Shown: positions 1 through 9,615, numbered from the stretch's first letter. The stretch is 64,000 nucleotides of DNA from Flavobacteriaceae bacterium UBA1682 (GCA_002320285.1 DCKE01000001.1:124001-188000); one strand, 5' to 3'. The notes: generated by a model from the sequence alone, not told the origin. Numbers and translations: made by a program.

Positions 1-70
1 GATCTATTGTTGCTGTTTGTGCCCAGCTATAGGAGCTTAAAAACAATAGAATATAAATAAATTTTTTCAT
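1..70 (-). CDS. batE: BatE, N-terminal end only (cut by window edge)
   Basis: Reading the minus strand from ATG at 70-68 gives 23 codons, starting MKKFIYILLFLSSYSWAQ, which is a clean signal peptide with an AQ cleavage site. The frame is open to the window edge. It lies 7 bases downstream of the batD stop in the same direction. In Bacteroidota Bat operons batD is usually followed by batE, a TPR protein with an SH3-like domain. The identity therefore rests on position and the signal peptide; no domain is visible in the part shown. Confidence 0.6.
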   Translation of the reverse strand, partial: MKKFIYILLFLSSYSWAQTATID

Positions 71-77
71 GATTATT

Positions 78-1835
78 TTATTTGAATTGTTTTTCTAGTT
101 CAGAGATTACTCCAATGGCTTGTTGATAGTGGGCATTCATTTCGACCTGCGCGGTTGGCGCATAGCGCGCGAATTCACAAGCGAATTTCAAATTCATAAA
201 GTCCGTTATCGTTTCTTTTTGTATTCCTTTTTCGGTTAAGATTTCTTCGATATTATCGTTGCTCATCTCATTGGTCTCTATATGTAACTTGGCTTTTAAG
301 AAATTGTGCAAACAGCGTTCCAGCGCTTCGTAGAAAGCTTCTTTGTTATTTAGGTTCTTTTTAGCCTCTCCCAAATATTTACGCGCCAGACGATTGGATT
401 GTCTTAATTTATTCTTTTGCCAATCGCCATCCTTTTTGCGTTTCTGAGTGATGATCCATCCAAAAACAGGCATGGCAATCAACGGTGATACTATTAATAT
501 ATAGAATAGGGTTGAACCCAAGAAATCCTTTGGTTGGGCAGATTCGAAAGTTGTGGTTGTTTTAATATCGTAAAATTTCTCGGCCGCAACAATCTTTTCG
601 GTTTTGTTGACTTGTTCATTCGTTGGCAGCATAGGGCCATCCAGTACTTCAATGGGAATGGAGTCTGAGGTGATGGTTTTATAAGTATTCGTGGCTAAAT
701 CAAAATAACTAAACGTCAGCGGTTTGATCAAATAATCGCCTTTATATTGTGGAATAATCGTGTATTTGTCGGTTTTAGAACCTTGTAAACCTGAAGCGCC
801 TGGTCCGATATTTTCTGAACTTATTGGATCATAAATTTCTAGTGCTGTTGGAGCTTGTGGCTGAGGTAGTGAAAAAAGATTTAGATTTCCTTTCCCTTCC
901 ACGGTTACGTTTAAGGTAAATGTTTCACCAGATTTCAGTGCTTTTGTAGACGGGGTGACCTTAAAGGTAAACTGCCCTACTGCTCCGCTAAAATCATCGG
1001 GTTTCCCATTTTCCGGTAAGGCTTTTACCTTGATGGTTTTCTTGCCCGATGAAAATACCTTACGCACCACGCCCATCTCTGGAAAACCAAAGAAATCACG
1101 TCTTCCCGTAGGTAGTTCGGTTTCAATATCCAATACCATCGGTTCTATGATGAGATCACCAGATTCCTGCGGCATCAAAATTACTTTTCTTAAAACGATA
1201 TAACGGTATTGTTGACCCTGATAGGTTCCTTGTTCTATTTTTTGTTGTTTTAATTCAATCGGGTGATTCCAAAATTTGTTGTACTTAGGACTACTCGTTT
1301 CCATAAAGCCACGTACGCTGGAATTAAAACCGACGTATAATTTATGGGTAACTGTAATGGGTTCGTTGATATAGGGATTGCTTTTAGACACTTCGGTAAC
1401 TACGTGTATGCCTTTCAACATCTGCTGTTGAGAATCGCTCATCTGAGGTTCCTCCCTTTTTAACGGTTCAGTAATGGTTACGGTAATCGGTTCGGTTTTA
1501 TATACTTTATTTTCGATTTCTATCGAGGCTGATCCAATAGTCATTCGACCTTTTCGAGTCGGAATCAAAAAATACGAATAGCTTTTACTAAATGATTTCT
1601 CACCGTTTATCCAAGAATAATTAACCGATTGATTCGGACCTGCCGCAATTTGAAAACCCTCAAATCGAGGTGGTTGAAAATTATCCCCATCTCCGTTCAT
1701 CGAGAAATCAACACGCAACATTTCATTCTGAGGAGAAGTCGTTCTATTGACAACCGCCTCAAATTTTATTTGTGCCAACATCACTTGCGAAAAAGTGAGT
1801 AAGAAAACGATTAAATATTTATCGAATAATTTCAT
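78..1835 (-). CDS. batD: BatD, oxygen-tolerance membrane protein
   Basis: A 585-residue protein with a signal peptide (residues 1-21, ending in MLAQ), a long beta-rich Ig-like region (about 25-430) and one transmembrane helix near 445-465, followed by a basic cytoplasmic tail. This is the BatD layout (DUF7379/oxygen tolerance family). BatD is thought to hold the VWA proteins BatA and BatB in the inner membrane complex linked to aerotolerance in Bacteroides. It starts one base after batC ends, so the genes are co-transcribed. The family assignment is firm; the biochemical role is poorly known even in studied species. Confidence 0.88.
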   Translation of the reverse strand: MKLFDKYLIVFLLTFSQVMLAQIKFEAVVNRTTSPQNEMLRVDFSMNGDGDNFQPPRFEGFQIAAGPNQSVNYSWINGEKSFSKSYSYFLIPTRKGRMTIGSASIEIENKVYKTEPITVTITEPLKREEPQMSDSQQQMLKGIHVVTEVSKSNPYINEPITVTHKLYVGFNSSVRGFMETSSPKYNKFWNHPIELKQQKIEQGTYQGQQYRYIVLRKVILMPQESGDLIIEPMVLDIETELPTGRRDFFGFPEMGVVRKVFSSGKKTIKVKALPENGKPDDFSGAVGQFTFKVTPSTKALKSGETFTLNVTVEGKGNLNLFSLPQPQAPTALEIYDPISSENIGPGASGLQGSKTDKYTIIPQYKGDYLIKPLTFSYFDLATNTYKTITSDSIPIEVLDGPMLPTNEQVNKTEKIVAAEKFYDIKTTTTFESAQPKDFLGSTLFYILIVSPLIAMPVFGWIITQKRKKDGDWQKNKLRQSNRLARKYLGEAKKNLNNKEAFYEALERCLHNFLKAKLHIETNEMSNDNIEEILTEKGIQKETITDFMNLKFACEFARYAPTAQVEMNAHYQQAIGVISELEKQFK

Positions 1836-1836
1836 C

Positions 1837-2619
1837 TTACCAATCTTTTGTGTTTTTTCCGGATACTGCAGGTTTTCCCTTTTTGTCCTGAAGTCGTTTC
1901 TGAACCTTCTTCTCTTCTTTATTCATGGCATCTAAGATTCGCTCTATCTGTTGTTGGTTTGGATTGCCCGATGCCTCCTGTGGTTTTTTATCACCTTTAT
2001 CTTCTTGGTCCTTAGGATCTTTTCCCGGTTCATCCTTCTTGTCCTGTTCGCCTTTATCGTCCTTTTTATCCTTATCGTCTTTATCGTCTTTATTGTCTTT
2101 ATTGTCTTTATTGTCTTTGTTGTCCTTGTTGTCTTTATTGTCTTTATTGTCTTTATTGTCTTTGTTGTCCTTGTTATCCTTGTCTTGATCCGGATTTTCT
2201 TGTTGCATTTTTTTAGCTAAGGCAAAATTATAACGAGTTTCTTCATCCTTAGGATTGTTTCGCAAAGCATTTTTATAAGCTTCAACGGCTGCTGAATAAT
2301 TTTTATTCTGCATATAGGTGTTTCCTAAATTGTGAAAAGCGCGATGTTTATCCTCTTTTGAAGTAGCTTTTTTAGCAGCTTCTAGATAAACCAGTTCAGC
2401 ATCGCTGAGCTGTTTTTGTTTATACATCGTATTGCCCATATTGTACGTCGAACTGATGTTTTTCGGGTCTTTGGATTGCGCTATGCGGTAATCGGCTTCT
2501 GCCTGAGTATATTTCTTCTCTGAATAAAGCTTATTGCCGTTAGCAAGTGATGATTTGGCCGATTGTGCTTGCGCGCAGTAGGCCGTTAATAGTAATAGGT
2601 ATATTAGGAAATGTCTCAT
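1837..2619 (-). CDS. batC: BatC, TPR protein with KDN repeat tail
   Basis: A 260-residue periplasmic TPR protein. A signal peptide (MRHFLIYLLLLTAYCAQAQ) is followed by about three TPR units (residues 22-140). A very long charged tail follows, made of about nine KDN triplets and then KDD/KKD variants, and ends in a short basic segment. BatC proteins normally carry TPRs and a variable hydrophilic linker, so the tail is an extreme version. The tail probably acts as a flexible tether. Neighbours are batB (31 bases upstream) and batD (1 base downstream). Confidence 0.88.
   Translation of the reverse strand: MRHFLIYLLLLTAYCAQAQSAKSSLANGNKLYSEKKYTQAEADYRIAQSKDPKNISSTYNMGNTMYKQKQLSDAELVYLEAAKKATSKEDKHRAFHNLGNTYMQNKNYSAAVEAYKNALRNNPKDEETRYNFALAKKMQQENPDQDKDNKDNKDNKDNKDNKDNKDNKDNKDNKDNKDDKDDKDKKDDKGEQDKKDEPGKDPKDQEDKGDKKPQEASGNPNQQQIERILDAMNKEEKKVQKRLQDKKGKPAVSGKNTKDW
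2074..2187. repeat. 9-bp tandem repeat coding (KDN)n in batC
   Basis: On the plus strand the 9-base unit ttgtcttta, with variants ttgtctttg and ttgtccttg, is repeated about ten times without interruption. On the minus strand each unit encodes Lys-Asp-Asn, so gain or loss of a unit keeps the batC frame. This makes the linker length likely to vary between strains. Confidence 0.9.
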
Positions 2620-2650
2620 AATTCAAAGCTATATCGTTCTGATTTCCAGA

Positions 2651-3679
2651 TTATTTTTCATTAAATAAATTCAATTCTTTCATCCATTTGGTTTTGCGTT
2701 CCAAGATAAATAGATCAATAAGCAATAAGAGTAGTGCTAAAGCTAAAAACCATTGATATTGCGATTGATACTCAGCAATTTCTTGAGCTTCAAAGTCTGA
2801 TTTTTCAATTTTGTTTAAGTCTTGTTTGATCAGACCTACTATTTCTTGCGTATTGGAGCCATAGTAATAACGACCACCGGTTTGTTGAGCAATTGTTTTA
2901 AGCGTTTCGGAGTTGAGTTTGGTGATAACGACTTCGTTATTCGAATCTTTTTTGAATTCGGTTGTCCCACCTTGTCGAATAGGTATGGGGCCTCCAGCTT
3001 CTGTACCTACACCGATGGTAATGATGCGAATGTTTTTTTGTTTGGCAATCTGTATGGCATTTTCAAGCCCGTCTCCATGATCTTCTCCATCGGATATCAG
3101 TATCATCAATTTACTGGTCTTTGGATCGTCAAAATAGTTGCTGGCAACGGTGATGGCATCTTCAAAGGCTGTTCCTTGTGAAGAAACCATATCGGTATTC
3201 ATATTTTGAAGATACATCTTCGCTACATTGTAGTCTGTGGTGATCGGCAGCATCGGAAAAGCACTGGCAGCATATCCAACGATACCGATACGATCGGATC
3301 CCAAAACATTGATGATTTGCGACACCAATTGTTTGGTTTTGTCTAGGCGGTTGGGTGCCATATCTTCGGCCAACATACTTTTGGAAACGTCCAAAGTAAA
3401 AACGATGTCGATACCTTGTCGTTTGACCGTTTCAATTCGCGTTCCTATTTTAGGATTAACCAGCGCGATAATGATTAAAACCAAGATAGCGAAGTACAAT
3501 ACCGCTTTGATGTTGGCTTTGTTTTTCGATTGATTTGGTGCTAGAATTTGAAGGGCTTTTGCGCTTCCAAATTCTTTTTGTCTTTTGCGTTTCCAGATGT
3601 TATTTATAATAAATAGCAGTAGTAATAGCGGAAGTACCGCTAGCAAAAAGAAATATTTTATGTTGTCAAATTCCCACAT
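2651..3679 (-). CDS. batB: BatB, von Willebrand factor A membrane protein
   Basis: A 342-residue protein with two N-terminal hydrophobic segments (about 8-27 and 60-76), a VWA domain (about 88-280) and a C-terminal TM helix (about 310-328). The metal-binding DxSxS of the MIDAS is visible as TLDVSKSM and the following acidic motif as LISDGEDHGDG. It is paralogous to the preceding batA product. BatA and BatB are thought to form the membrane VWA pair of the Bat complex. Spacing to batA is 11 bases, so it is part of the operon. Confidence 0.9.
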   Translation of the reverse strand: MWEFDNIKYFFLLAVLPLLLLLFIINNIWKRKRQKEFGSAKALQILAPNQSKNKANIKAVLYFAILVLIIIALVNPKIGTRIETVKRQGIDIVFTLDVSKSMLAEDMAPNRLDKTKQLVSQIINVLGSDRIGIVGYAASAFPMLPITTDYNVAKMYLQNMNTDMVSSQGTAFEDAITVASNYFDDPKTSKLMILISDGEDHGDGLENAIQIAKQKNIRIITIGVGTEAGGPIPIRQGGTTEFKKDSNNEVVITKLNSETLKTIAQQTGGRYYYGSNTQEIVGLIKQDLNKIEKSDFEAQEIAEYQSQYQWFLALALLLLLIDLFILERKTKWMKELNLFNEK

Positions 3680-3690
3680 TGGTTTGGTTG

Positions 3691-4692
3691 TTATATGAAA
3701 CCTTTAAATAGTGTTTTCTGTAAGATGAATTCCAAGCAAAGTAGGATAAATCCTAACAGTGCGAAAAGGTGAAATTTCTCATTTCTGCTTACAAATTTTT
3801 GCTCGTCTACCTTGGTTTTTTCCATGGAGTTGATCTCGTCATATATTTTCTTTAGACTCTTGGTGTCCGTAGCTCTAAAGTATTTTCCATCGGTTTTTTG
3901 GGCGATTTCCTTTAATAAAGCTTCATCAATTTCTACGGGCATCATCCTAAATAATAATTCTCCAGAGGGTGAATACGCATACGGCGATTCGGCCATACCA
4001 TTGGTCCCAATACCGATGGTATAAACTTTTATTTTAAATTCTTTGGCAATATCTGTAGCCATACGCGGATCTACAAAGCCGGCATTGTTAACACCGTCGG
4101 TCAGCAATATAATTACCTTACTCTTGGCCGGACTATCCTTTAATCGATTCACAGCGGTTGCTAGTCCTACTCCAATAGCAGTACCGTCTTTAAGATCGTC
4201 GTTGTAAACCACATCTTTTAAGGCATTTAGCAAAAGTGGTTTGTCGCTGGTAACCGGTGTTTTGGTATAGGCTTCTGCGGCATAGATTACCAGTCCTATT
4301 CGGTCGTTGGTTCGGTTTTTTATAAAATCGGCTGCAACGGTTTTTAAAGCGTCAATACGATTGGGTTTTAAATCTTTTGCCAACATACTACCTGAAATAT
4401 CCATGGCCATAACGATATCTATCCCGTGGGTAGAATGAACTTTATTACTAACATCCACGGTTTGAGGACGAGCAAGTGCAACGATAATCGCGCTGATTGC
4501 CAATAGTTTTAAAGCGATACTCAGGGGTTTTAGGCGTACCAAAAGTGACTTCTTCTTTAGAAATCCTTCGGTGGAACTCAAAGTTAACGTCGGTTTCTGG
4601 TTATTTCTACTGCGATACCAGATATAAAAAGCAATAGGCAATAGGCAGAATAACCAAAACAATTCGGGATATAAAAAAGTGATCTGTCTCAT
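3691..4692 (-). CDS. batA: BatA, von Willebrand factor A membrane protein
   Basis: A 333-residue protein with TM segments near 10-27 and 56-75, a VWA domain (about 90-290) and a C-terminal TM (about 308-325). The MIDAS DxSxS appears as AMDISGSM, and LLTDGVNNAG carries the later motif. The start ATG overlaps the end of the upstream gene by 4 bases, indicating translational coupling. VWA domains of this type bind partner proteins through a bound metal; the partners in the Bat system are likely the BatD-like proteins on either side. Confidence 0.9.
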   Translation of the reverse strand: MRQITFLYPELFWLFCLLPIAFYIWYRSRNNQKPTLTLSSTEGFLKKKSLLVRLKPLSIALKLLAISAIIVALARPQTVDVSNKVHSTHGIDIVMAMDISGSMLAKDLKPNRIDALKTVAADFIKNRTNDRIGLVIYAAEAYTKTPVTSDKPLLLNALKDVVYNDDLKDGTAIGVGLATAVNRLKDSPAKSKVIILLTDGVNNAGFVDPRMATDIAKEFKIKVYTIGIGTNGMAESPYAYSPSGELLFRMMPVEIDEALLKEIAQKTDGKYFRATDTKSLKKIYDEINSMEKTKVDEQKFVSRNEKFHLFALLGFILLCLEFILQKTLFKGFI

Positions 4693-6314
4693 TCCTTTTC
4701 TTCGGTTTTGTAATGAATGGATTCGAATATTTTCTGTGCAATTTGAGTTCCTACCGTATCGGTATCTTCATAGAAAACGCCAATTTCTTGGGCAGTTTCT
4801 CCTTGCTGTATTAAAACCAATTCAAAACGAATGATTACTTCTTTTTTGCTAATCGGATTATTGATGATAAAGGTACCCGTGCTTTTCGTGCCTTGTATTC
4901 CTTTGGCATTTTCAAAAACCGCTGTTTTAGACTCGACCTTAGTGGCTTGTAGATTCTGGGTGATGACCTTTAGGGAATGAGCCAGAATTTCTTCTTTGGT
5001 ATAACTGCTTTCTTTGTCAAAATGAATGATGTTTAACAAGACCTGTACAGCATCGGTAATCTGACCAGAACTAAATTGTACAGCTGATTTTACTCCCGGT
5101 GGTAGGGTTTGTTGTACTCTAGGGTCGATAATACGTGTTAAAACCTTGGGAGTTTCTACAACAACACCAGGGTTGCCGTAGGTACTTTGTATCCAGTCTC
5201 CGTTTAATAATCGTTTGGAGCTACTAAAAGAAAGGTTCTTAAAGAAAGAGCCGCTTTCCGTATTATTGATTAAATAGATGATACCCGTTAGTACTAACAA
5301 TACAGCACTAATCGTTAAGGGTACCAGCGTTCTGAATTTTTTGCGTTTTTTCTTTCTTCGCTCGCGCAATCGAATTTGCTCCGATTGGGTTTCCATGGAT
5401 ATCGGATAGGCGGTATTGATTTCGTTGATTACCTTTTGAATTTTTTCAGTATCATTGATAATTTCAAATTCTTGCGGTTGCGATTTAGCGAATTTTACTA
5501 AATCGGCCGTTTGAAAAACATTTTTAAACGCTTGGACTACGCGTTTGTCGATCTTGATTTTTTTGGAATTAAGAGTCTGATTAAAAATGGTTAACAGCTC
5601 AAAAGTAGTTAATTCCTTCGCTGGAATATTAAAAGTTTCCTCGATAAACACCCGCGCGATATCGGTCATGTCGGAATAATACGTTTTGGTTTCTCCGCGA
5701 ACCCACAATTTTTTAGCCGCTAATTTGTCGAGTTTCTTCGAGGCCTTTTCGAAAGGAGTTTTGAATAGATCATCTTCCGATAGACTGCGTTCTTGACGTT
5801 TCTTGATCCAATAATACAGGGCGATTCCCAAGATTACACAGATCGCTATAGCGATGAGATAATACCAATTCGAGGAAATCCCAGCACCGCTAGTCGAGAT
5901 GTTTTTAATCTCGTACATCGGTTGTTTTAGCGTGTCCACTTTTACATTCTGAACCAATATAGAGTAGGCGTCAGTAAGGTATTGTTTGTTATTGACCAAT
6001 ACGGGAAGTGGCGGTAATTGGTAAGTTCCCGAATCAAATTGAGTCAGACTATATTTTTTGATCAATTCGTATTGATGCGCCTTGATTAAAGTGTCAACGG
6101 GTTCAGAACTGATCACTTCAAAAGCTCCCATGCGTTCATTTTCAGGAAAATGAACCACGGTACCTTTGTCTAAAAGCGCCTTGATCGTCAGTTCAAATTG
6201 ATCACCGATTTTTATTTGAGTGGTATCAATACTTGATTTTACCGGATTCTGAGCCTGAAGAGCCCCTCCGAACAAACAAATTAAAAATAGGTATAATATT
6301 TTGTGTTTCTTCAT
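4689..6314 (-). CDS. BatD-like two-TM protein of the Bat operon
   Basis: A 541-residue protein with a signal peptide (residues 1-21), an Ig-like periplasmic part resembling the start of BatD, a TM at about 150-169, a cytoplasmic helical region resembling DUF4381-type segments (about 190-320), and a second TM (about 331-349). The C-terminal periplasmic domain (about 360-541) is conserved in Flavobacteriaceae Bat operons and has no assigned function. It sits between the DUF58 gene (15 bases away) and batA (4-base overlap), the usual place for this protein. It may be the cytoplasm-to-periplasm link of the complex; that is inference. Confidence 0.72.
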   Translation of the reverse strand: MKKHKILYLFLICLFGGALQAQNPVKSSIDTTQIKIGDQFELTIKALLDKGTVVHFPENERMGAFEVISSEPVDTLIKAHQYELIKKYSLTQFDSGTYQLPPLPVLVNNKQYLTDAYSILVQNVKVDTLKQPMYEIKNISTSGAGISSNWYYLIAIAICVILGIALYYWIKKRQERSLSEDDLFKTPFEKASKKLDKLAAKKLWVRGETKTYYSDMTDIARVFIEETFNIPAKELTTFELLTIFNQTLNSKKIKIDKRVVQAFKNVFQTADLVKFAKSQPQEFEIINDTEKIQKVINEINTAYPISMETQSEQIRLRERRKKKRKKFRTLVPLTISAVLLVLTGIIYLINNTESGSFFKNLSFSSSKRLLNGDWIQSTYGNPGVVVETPKVLTRIIDPRVQQTLPPGVKSAVQFSSGQITDAVQVLLNIIHFDKESSYTKEEILAHSLKVITQNLQATKVESKTAVFENAKGIQGTKSTGTFIINNPISKKEVIIRFELVLIQQGETAQEIGVFYEDTDTVGTQIAQKIFESIHYKTEEKE

Positions 6315-6328
6315 CTTGTTGTTAGCGA

Positions 6329-7192
6329 TTATCTCGATTTAAAATAACCAAGTAATTTTTTGACATAACTTTCTTCTACGTGCATTTGGATCACTCCCGC
6401 ACCACATTTATAAAAAGTCTTTTGAAAAAAAGTTTCGTGATCTAGATAGTTCTTTTCAAATTCCTGTCGCACAGCCGTATCGTTGGTATTGACCCAAACT
6501 TTTTCATCCGTCTCTGCATCCATTACGGCAATTAATCCCAGTTTTGGTAACGACTTTTCACGCAGATCATAAACCCGTATACCGGTGATATCGTGTTTTT
6601 TAGCCGATATCTTTAGCGTCTGTTCATAATTTGGTGTGATAAAATCAGACAGCACAAATACAATGGCTTTCTTCTTCAATACTTTGGAAAGATACTCCAA
6701 AGCTTGCGATAAGTTTGTTTTTCGGCTCTTCGGTTTAAAATCGACCAATTCTCGGATGATTCGCAACACATGGCTCTTTCCTTTTTTTGGTGGAATATAA
6801 AGTTCTATCTGGTCAGAAAACAGTAACAATCCCACTTTATCATTATTTTGAGTTGCCGAGAAAGCAAGCGTTGCCGCTATTTCTGTGACGATCTCATTTT
6901 TAAATTGATCTGTAGATCCAAAATGTTCTGAACCACTGATGTCTACTAGTAACATCATGGTCAGCTCCCGTTCCTCCTCAAAAACTTTGATATAAGGTTC
7001 GTTGTACCGAGCGGTAACATTCCAGTCGATCGAACGAATATCGTCTCCGAACTGGTATTGGCGTACCTCGGCAAAAGTCATTCCGCGTCCCTTAAACGAA
7101 GTGTGATATTCTCCAGAGAAAATATGATCGCTTAATCGACGGGTTTTGATTTCAATTTTCTTGACCTTTTTTAGGATGTCTTTTGTTTCCAT
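6329..7192 (-). CDS. DUF58 VWA-like protein
   Basis: A 287-residue soluble protein. The DUF58 signature is clear: a GEYHTSFKGRG stretch, then RQYQFGDDIRSIDWNVTAR, and EEERELTMMLLVDISGS with a MIDAS-like DxSGS. There is no signal peptide. DUF58 proteins are encoded next to MoxR ATPases and are thought to be their VWA co-factors in assembly or remodelling of protein complexes. It lies between moxR and the BatD-like gene in the same direction, about 105 bases after moxR. Confidence 0.88.
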   Translation of the reverse strand: METKDILKKVKKIEIKTRRLSDHIFSGEYHTSFKGRGMTFAEVRQYQFGDDIRSIDWNVTARYNEPYIKVFEEERELTMMLLVDISGSEHFGSTDQFKNEIVTEIAATLAFSATQNNDKVGLLLFSDQIELYIPPKKGKSHVLRIIRELVDFKPKSRKTNLSQALEYLSKVLKKKAIVFVLSDFITPNYEQTLKISAKKHDITGIRVYDLREKSLPKLGLIAVMDAETDEKVWVNTNDTAVRQEFEKNYLDHETFFQKTFYKCGAGVIQMHVEESYVKKLLGYFKSR

Positions 7193-7210
7193 TTTTGAAT
7201 TTGATGAAAT

Positions 7211-7297
7211 TTATTTAAACCTCAATAACCCTATCCATTCCCATATTAAAAATAAGAAAGCAAATAGGGATAGAATAAATATAATTATCGTGGTCGA
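7211..7297 (-). other. Start-less 28-codon TM-like frame directly after the moxR stop
   Basis: Directly after the moxR stop (7300-7298) the same minus-strand frame stays open for 28 codons. It encodes a strongly hydrophobic stretch (IIIFILSLFAFLFLIWEW) followed by GLLRFK and a TAA at 7213-7211. There is no ATG, GTG or TTG in the frame, so as a gene it would need a rare start such as ATT or ATA. It could instead be a remnant or a C-terminal extension reached by readthrough. It may equally be chance in A/T-rich DNA. Confidence 0.3.
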
Positions 7298-8302
7298 TTA
7301 AGGCACTTCTACCTCATTGACGATCTGATTGATGATGTCAACAGAAGTAATATTCTCCGCCTCTGCTTCATAAGTAACTCCGACTCTATGACGCAATACA
7401 TCGATGACTACCGCGCGAACATCCTCCGGAATCACATAACCTCTTTTTCTGATAAAGGCATAACATTTTGCCGCCATTGCTAAATTGATACTTCCACGTG
7501 GTGAAGCACCAAAACTGATTAATGGTTTTAGTTTTTCAAGTTTGAATTGCTCCGGATAACGCGTGGCAAATACGATATCTAAAATGTATTTCTCAATTTT
7601 TTCATCCATATAAACCTCGCGAACTACAGCTTGAGCTCGAGCGATTTGTTCTAGTGAAACCACCGGGTTAATAGTAACCTTAGCACCCGATAAATTTTGA
7701 CGAATTACTTGACGTTCTTCTTCTAATTTCGGATAATCAATTACGGTTTTAAGCATAAAACGGTCCATTTGTGCCTCTGGTAACGGATAAGTTCCCTCTT
7801 GTTCAACAGGATTTTGCGTAGCCATCACCAAAAAAGGACGATCTAACAGAAAAGTTTCGTCACTAATCGTCACTTGTTTCTCTTGCATCGCTTCCAAAAG
7901 TGCCGATTGAACTTTCGCAGGAGCACGGTTAATCTCATCAGCTAAAATGAAATTAGCAAAGATGGGACCCTTGCGAATCGAGAAGTCATTCTCTTTAATA
8001 TTATAAATCATGGTTCCGACAACATCGGCAGGAAGAAGATCCGGAGTAAATTGAATTCTGCTAAAAGAACCGTGAACTGCTTTTGCTAAAGTGTTTATGG
8101 CTAAAGTTTTAGCAAGCCCAGGTACCCCTTCTAACAAGATGTGTCCTTGACCCAATAACCCAATTAGTAATCGGTCTATCATGTGCTTTTGCCCCACAAT
8201 AGCCTTGTTCATCTCGAGGGAGAGCAGATCTATAAAAGCGCTTTCTCTTTCGATTTTCTCATTTAATGCGCGAATATCATGCGTGTTTTCAGTAGCTTCC
8301 AT
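7298..8302 (-). CDS. moxR: MoxR-family AAA+ ATPase
   Basis: A 334-residue AAA+ ATPase of the MoxR class. Walker A is seen as GVPGLAKT (about 79-86), Walker B as ILADEINRA, sensor 1 as MATQNPVE, and the MoxR lid domain follows. It is the first gene of the Bat operon and presumably acts as a chaperone-like ATPase with the DUF58 and VWA proteins. The upstream 170 bases separate it from a divergent gene, so the operon promoter should lie there; no clean match to the minus-strand consensus was seen. Confidence 0.92.
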   Translation of the reverse strand: MEATENTHDIRALNEKIERESAFIDLLSLEMNKAIVGQKHMIDRLLIGLLGQGHILLEGVPGLAKTLAINTLAKAVHGSFSRIQFTPDLLPADVVGTMIYNIKENDFSIRKGPIFANFILADEINRAPAKVQSALLEAMQEKQVTISDETFLLDRPFLVMATQNPVEQEGTYPLPEAQMDRFMLKTVIDYPKLEEERQVIRQNLSGAKVTINPVVSLEQIARAQAVVREVYMDEKIEKYILDIVFATRYPEQFKLEKLKPLISFGASPRGSINLAMAAKCYAFIRKRGYVIPEDVRAVVIDVLRHRVGVTYEAEAENITSVDIINQIVNEVEVP

Positions 8303-8469
8303 ATCTATTATCTTTGTACTATAATGGCTTAGTTGTTTAGTTGGCGCAAATTCAAAAATTATTTACTTTTTCCTTGTTAATAATAGGTTAAATATTTCAC
8401 CTATAAGATGTCGTTAGGGCTCATTTATGAAATTCTTTTTATATTTTTAAGGAATTAAAAATAAATGTT

Positions 8470-9615
8470 GTGATTAACAAGAGATTGCTTATAAGAAATT
8501 TATTGTCTCACCACGATGAGAATAGCTTTTACGATAAAAAAAGACAGCTCAATTTACACAGCAAAGAAGGTAAGGCGAAGTTCTTAAAACACGTTTGTGC
8601 TTTGTCGAATTCCAACCCCAAAAACAACTCTTTTTTAGTCGTTGGAATTGAAGATGAAGACAACTTAATTGTCGGTACTGATTTCTATGACGATAGTAAA
8701 ATTCAGAATCTCGTCAATGCTTTTTTAGATAATCCTCCGGCAATCCAATACGAAAATGTACCCTTCCCGGATTTGCCACAAGATAAAGTGGTCGGATTAG
8801 TAACCATCCGTCCGCAAAAGGGAATTTCTCATTTCAAAAAATCAATTTACACCATTACCCCCGGAACGTACTTTAGTCGAATGGGTAGTAACTCGGTACC
8901 TGATATGCCACCGCAAGCAAATAACAATCAGGAGATCGTTGAAAGTATCGAGAAGATTTCTCGAAACAATCTAAACCACGTCTTAGACAGTGTCCTGAGT
9001 TTTGTCAATCTTACACATAAGGATATGAAGTCCGACTATCATGTTTTTAAAGAGTATTTTGTGGTTTGTTGGGCTGGAAAACCAAGAAAAATACGCGACA
9101 AGGTGTTTTATTCTCGCGTAGATATCGAATTGATTAACGAGCAAATTAAATTGTTCTATTCCACTTTTGATGCGGTAACCATTGATTATAATAAAGATGA
9201 ATTTATCATCACAGAATATATCCGGCTCGGATTAAAAGATGCCACAACCTATTACCCGTTTGAGCGTTTGGTGCTCCATTTTTATGAAAATGGTTCGTAT
9301 ACCATGAAAAACAAAATGTTGTTTGAGCCACCTAAATACAACCCTACGTTATTACATCATATTTATCAGTCTAATTTGTTGCTTATTAATAAATTAAGGC
9401 GAAATCAAAAACTCAGCGAATCGGAACAACGCGATTTGACCCAATTGCCACAGACGATGATGATCTGTTACTTAAATAATTTCGAGTCGGCAAAAGGAGA
9501 GCTTATCCGTGCTAAAGAGCTGTTAAAAGCAGTTGAAAATGAAACGGTATATAACTCTTTTAAAGAAGTAATGCGTATCTTGCGTAAAGTGAAATACGAA
9601 GTTAATGAAGAATAG
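8470..9615 (+). CDS. AlbA_2/Schlafen-type putative DNA-binding protein
   Basis: A 381-residue protein. Residues about 25-145 fit the AlbA_2/Schlafen fold seen in ATP-binding or transcription-related proteins: the stretch SNSNPKNNSFLVVGIEDED followed by a glycine and a DNPP motif is typical. The C-terminal 230 residues are conserved among Flavobacteria but not recognised. The start is GTG at 8470; the nearby ATG at 8465 is out of frame and closed by TGA. The stop overlaps the next gene by 11 bases, which suggests coupling with the phosphoesterase. Function is unknown. Confidence 0.72.
   Translation: MINKRLLIRNLLSHHDENSFYDKKRQLNLHSKEGKAKFLKHVCALSNSNPKNNSFLVVGIEDEDNLIVGTDFYDDSKIQNLVNAFLDNPPAIQYENVPFPDLPQDKVVGLVTIRPQKGISHFKKSIYTITPGTYFSRMGSNSVPDMPPQANNNQEIVESIEKISRNNLNHVLDSVLSFVNLTHKDMKSDYHVFKEYFVVCWAGKPRKIRDKVFYSRVDIELINEQIKLFYSTFDAVTIDYNKDEFIITEYIRLGLKDATTYYPFERLVLHFYENGSYTMKNKMLFEPPKYNPTLLHHIYQSNLLLINKLRRNQKLSESEQRDLTQLPQTMMICYLNNFESAKGELIRAKELLKAVENETVYNSFKEVMRILRKVKYEVNEE

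Noticed and set aside
2041..2200. Non-coding microsatellite or plus-strand Leu/Ser-rich ORFs
   Set aside because: The plus-strand frames are shadows of the batC KDN repeat; the minus-strand frame has signal peptide, TPRs and operon context.
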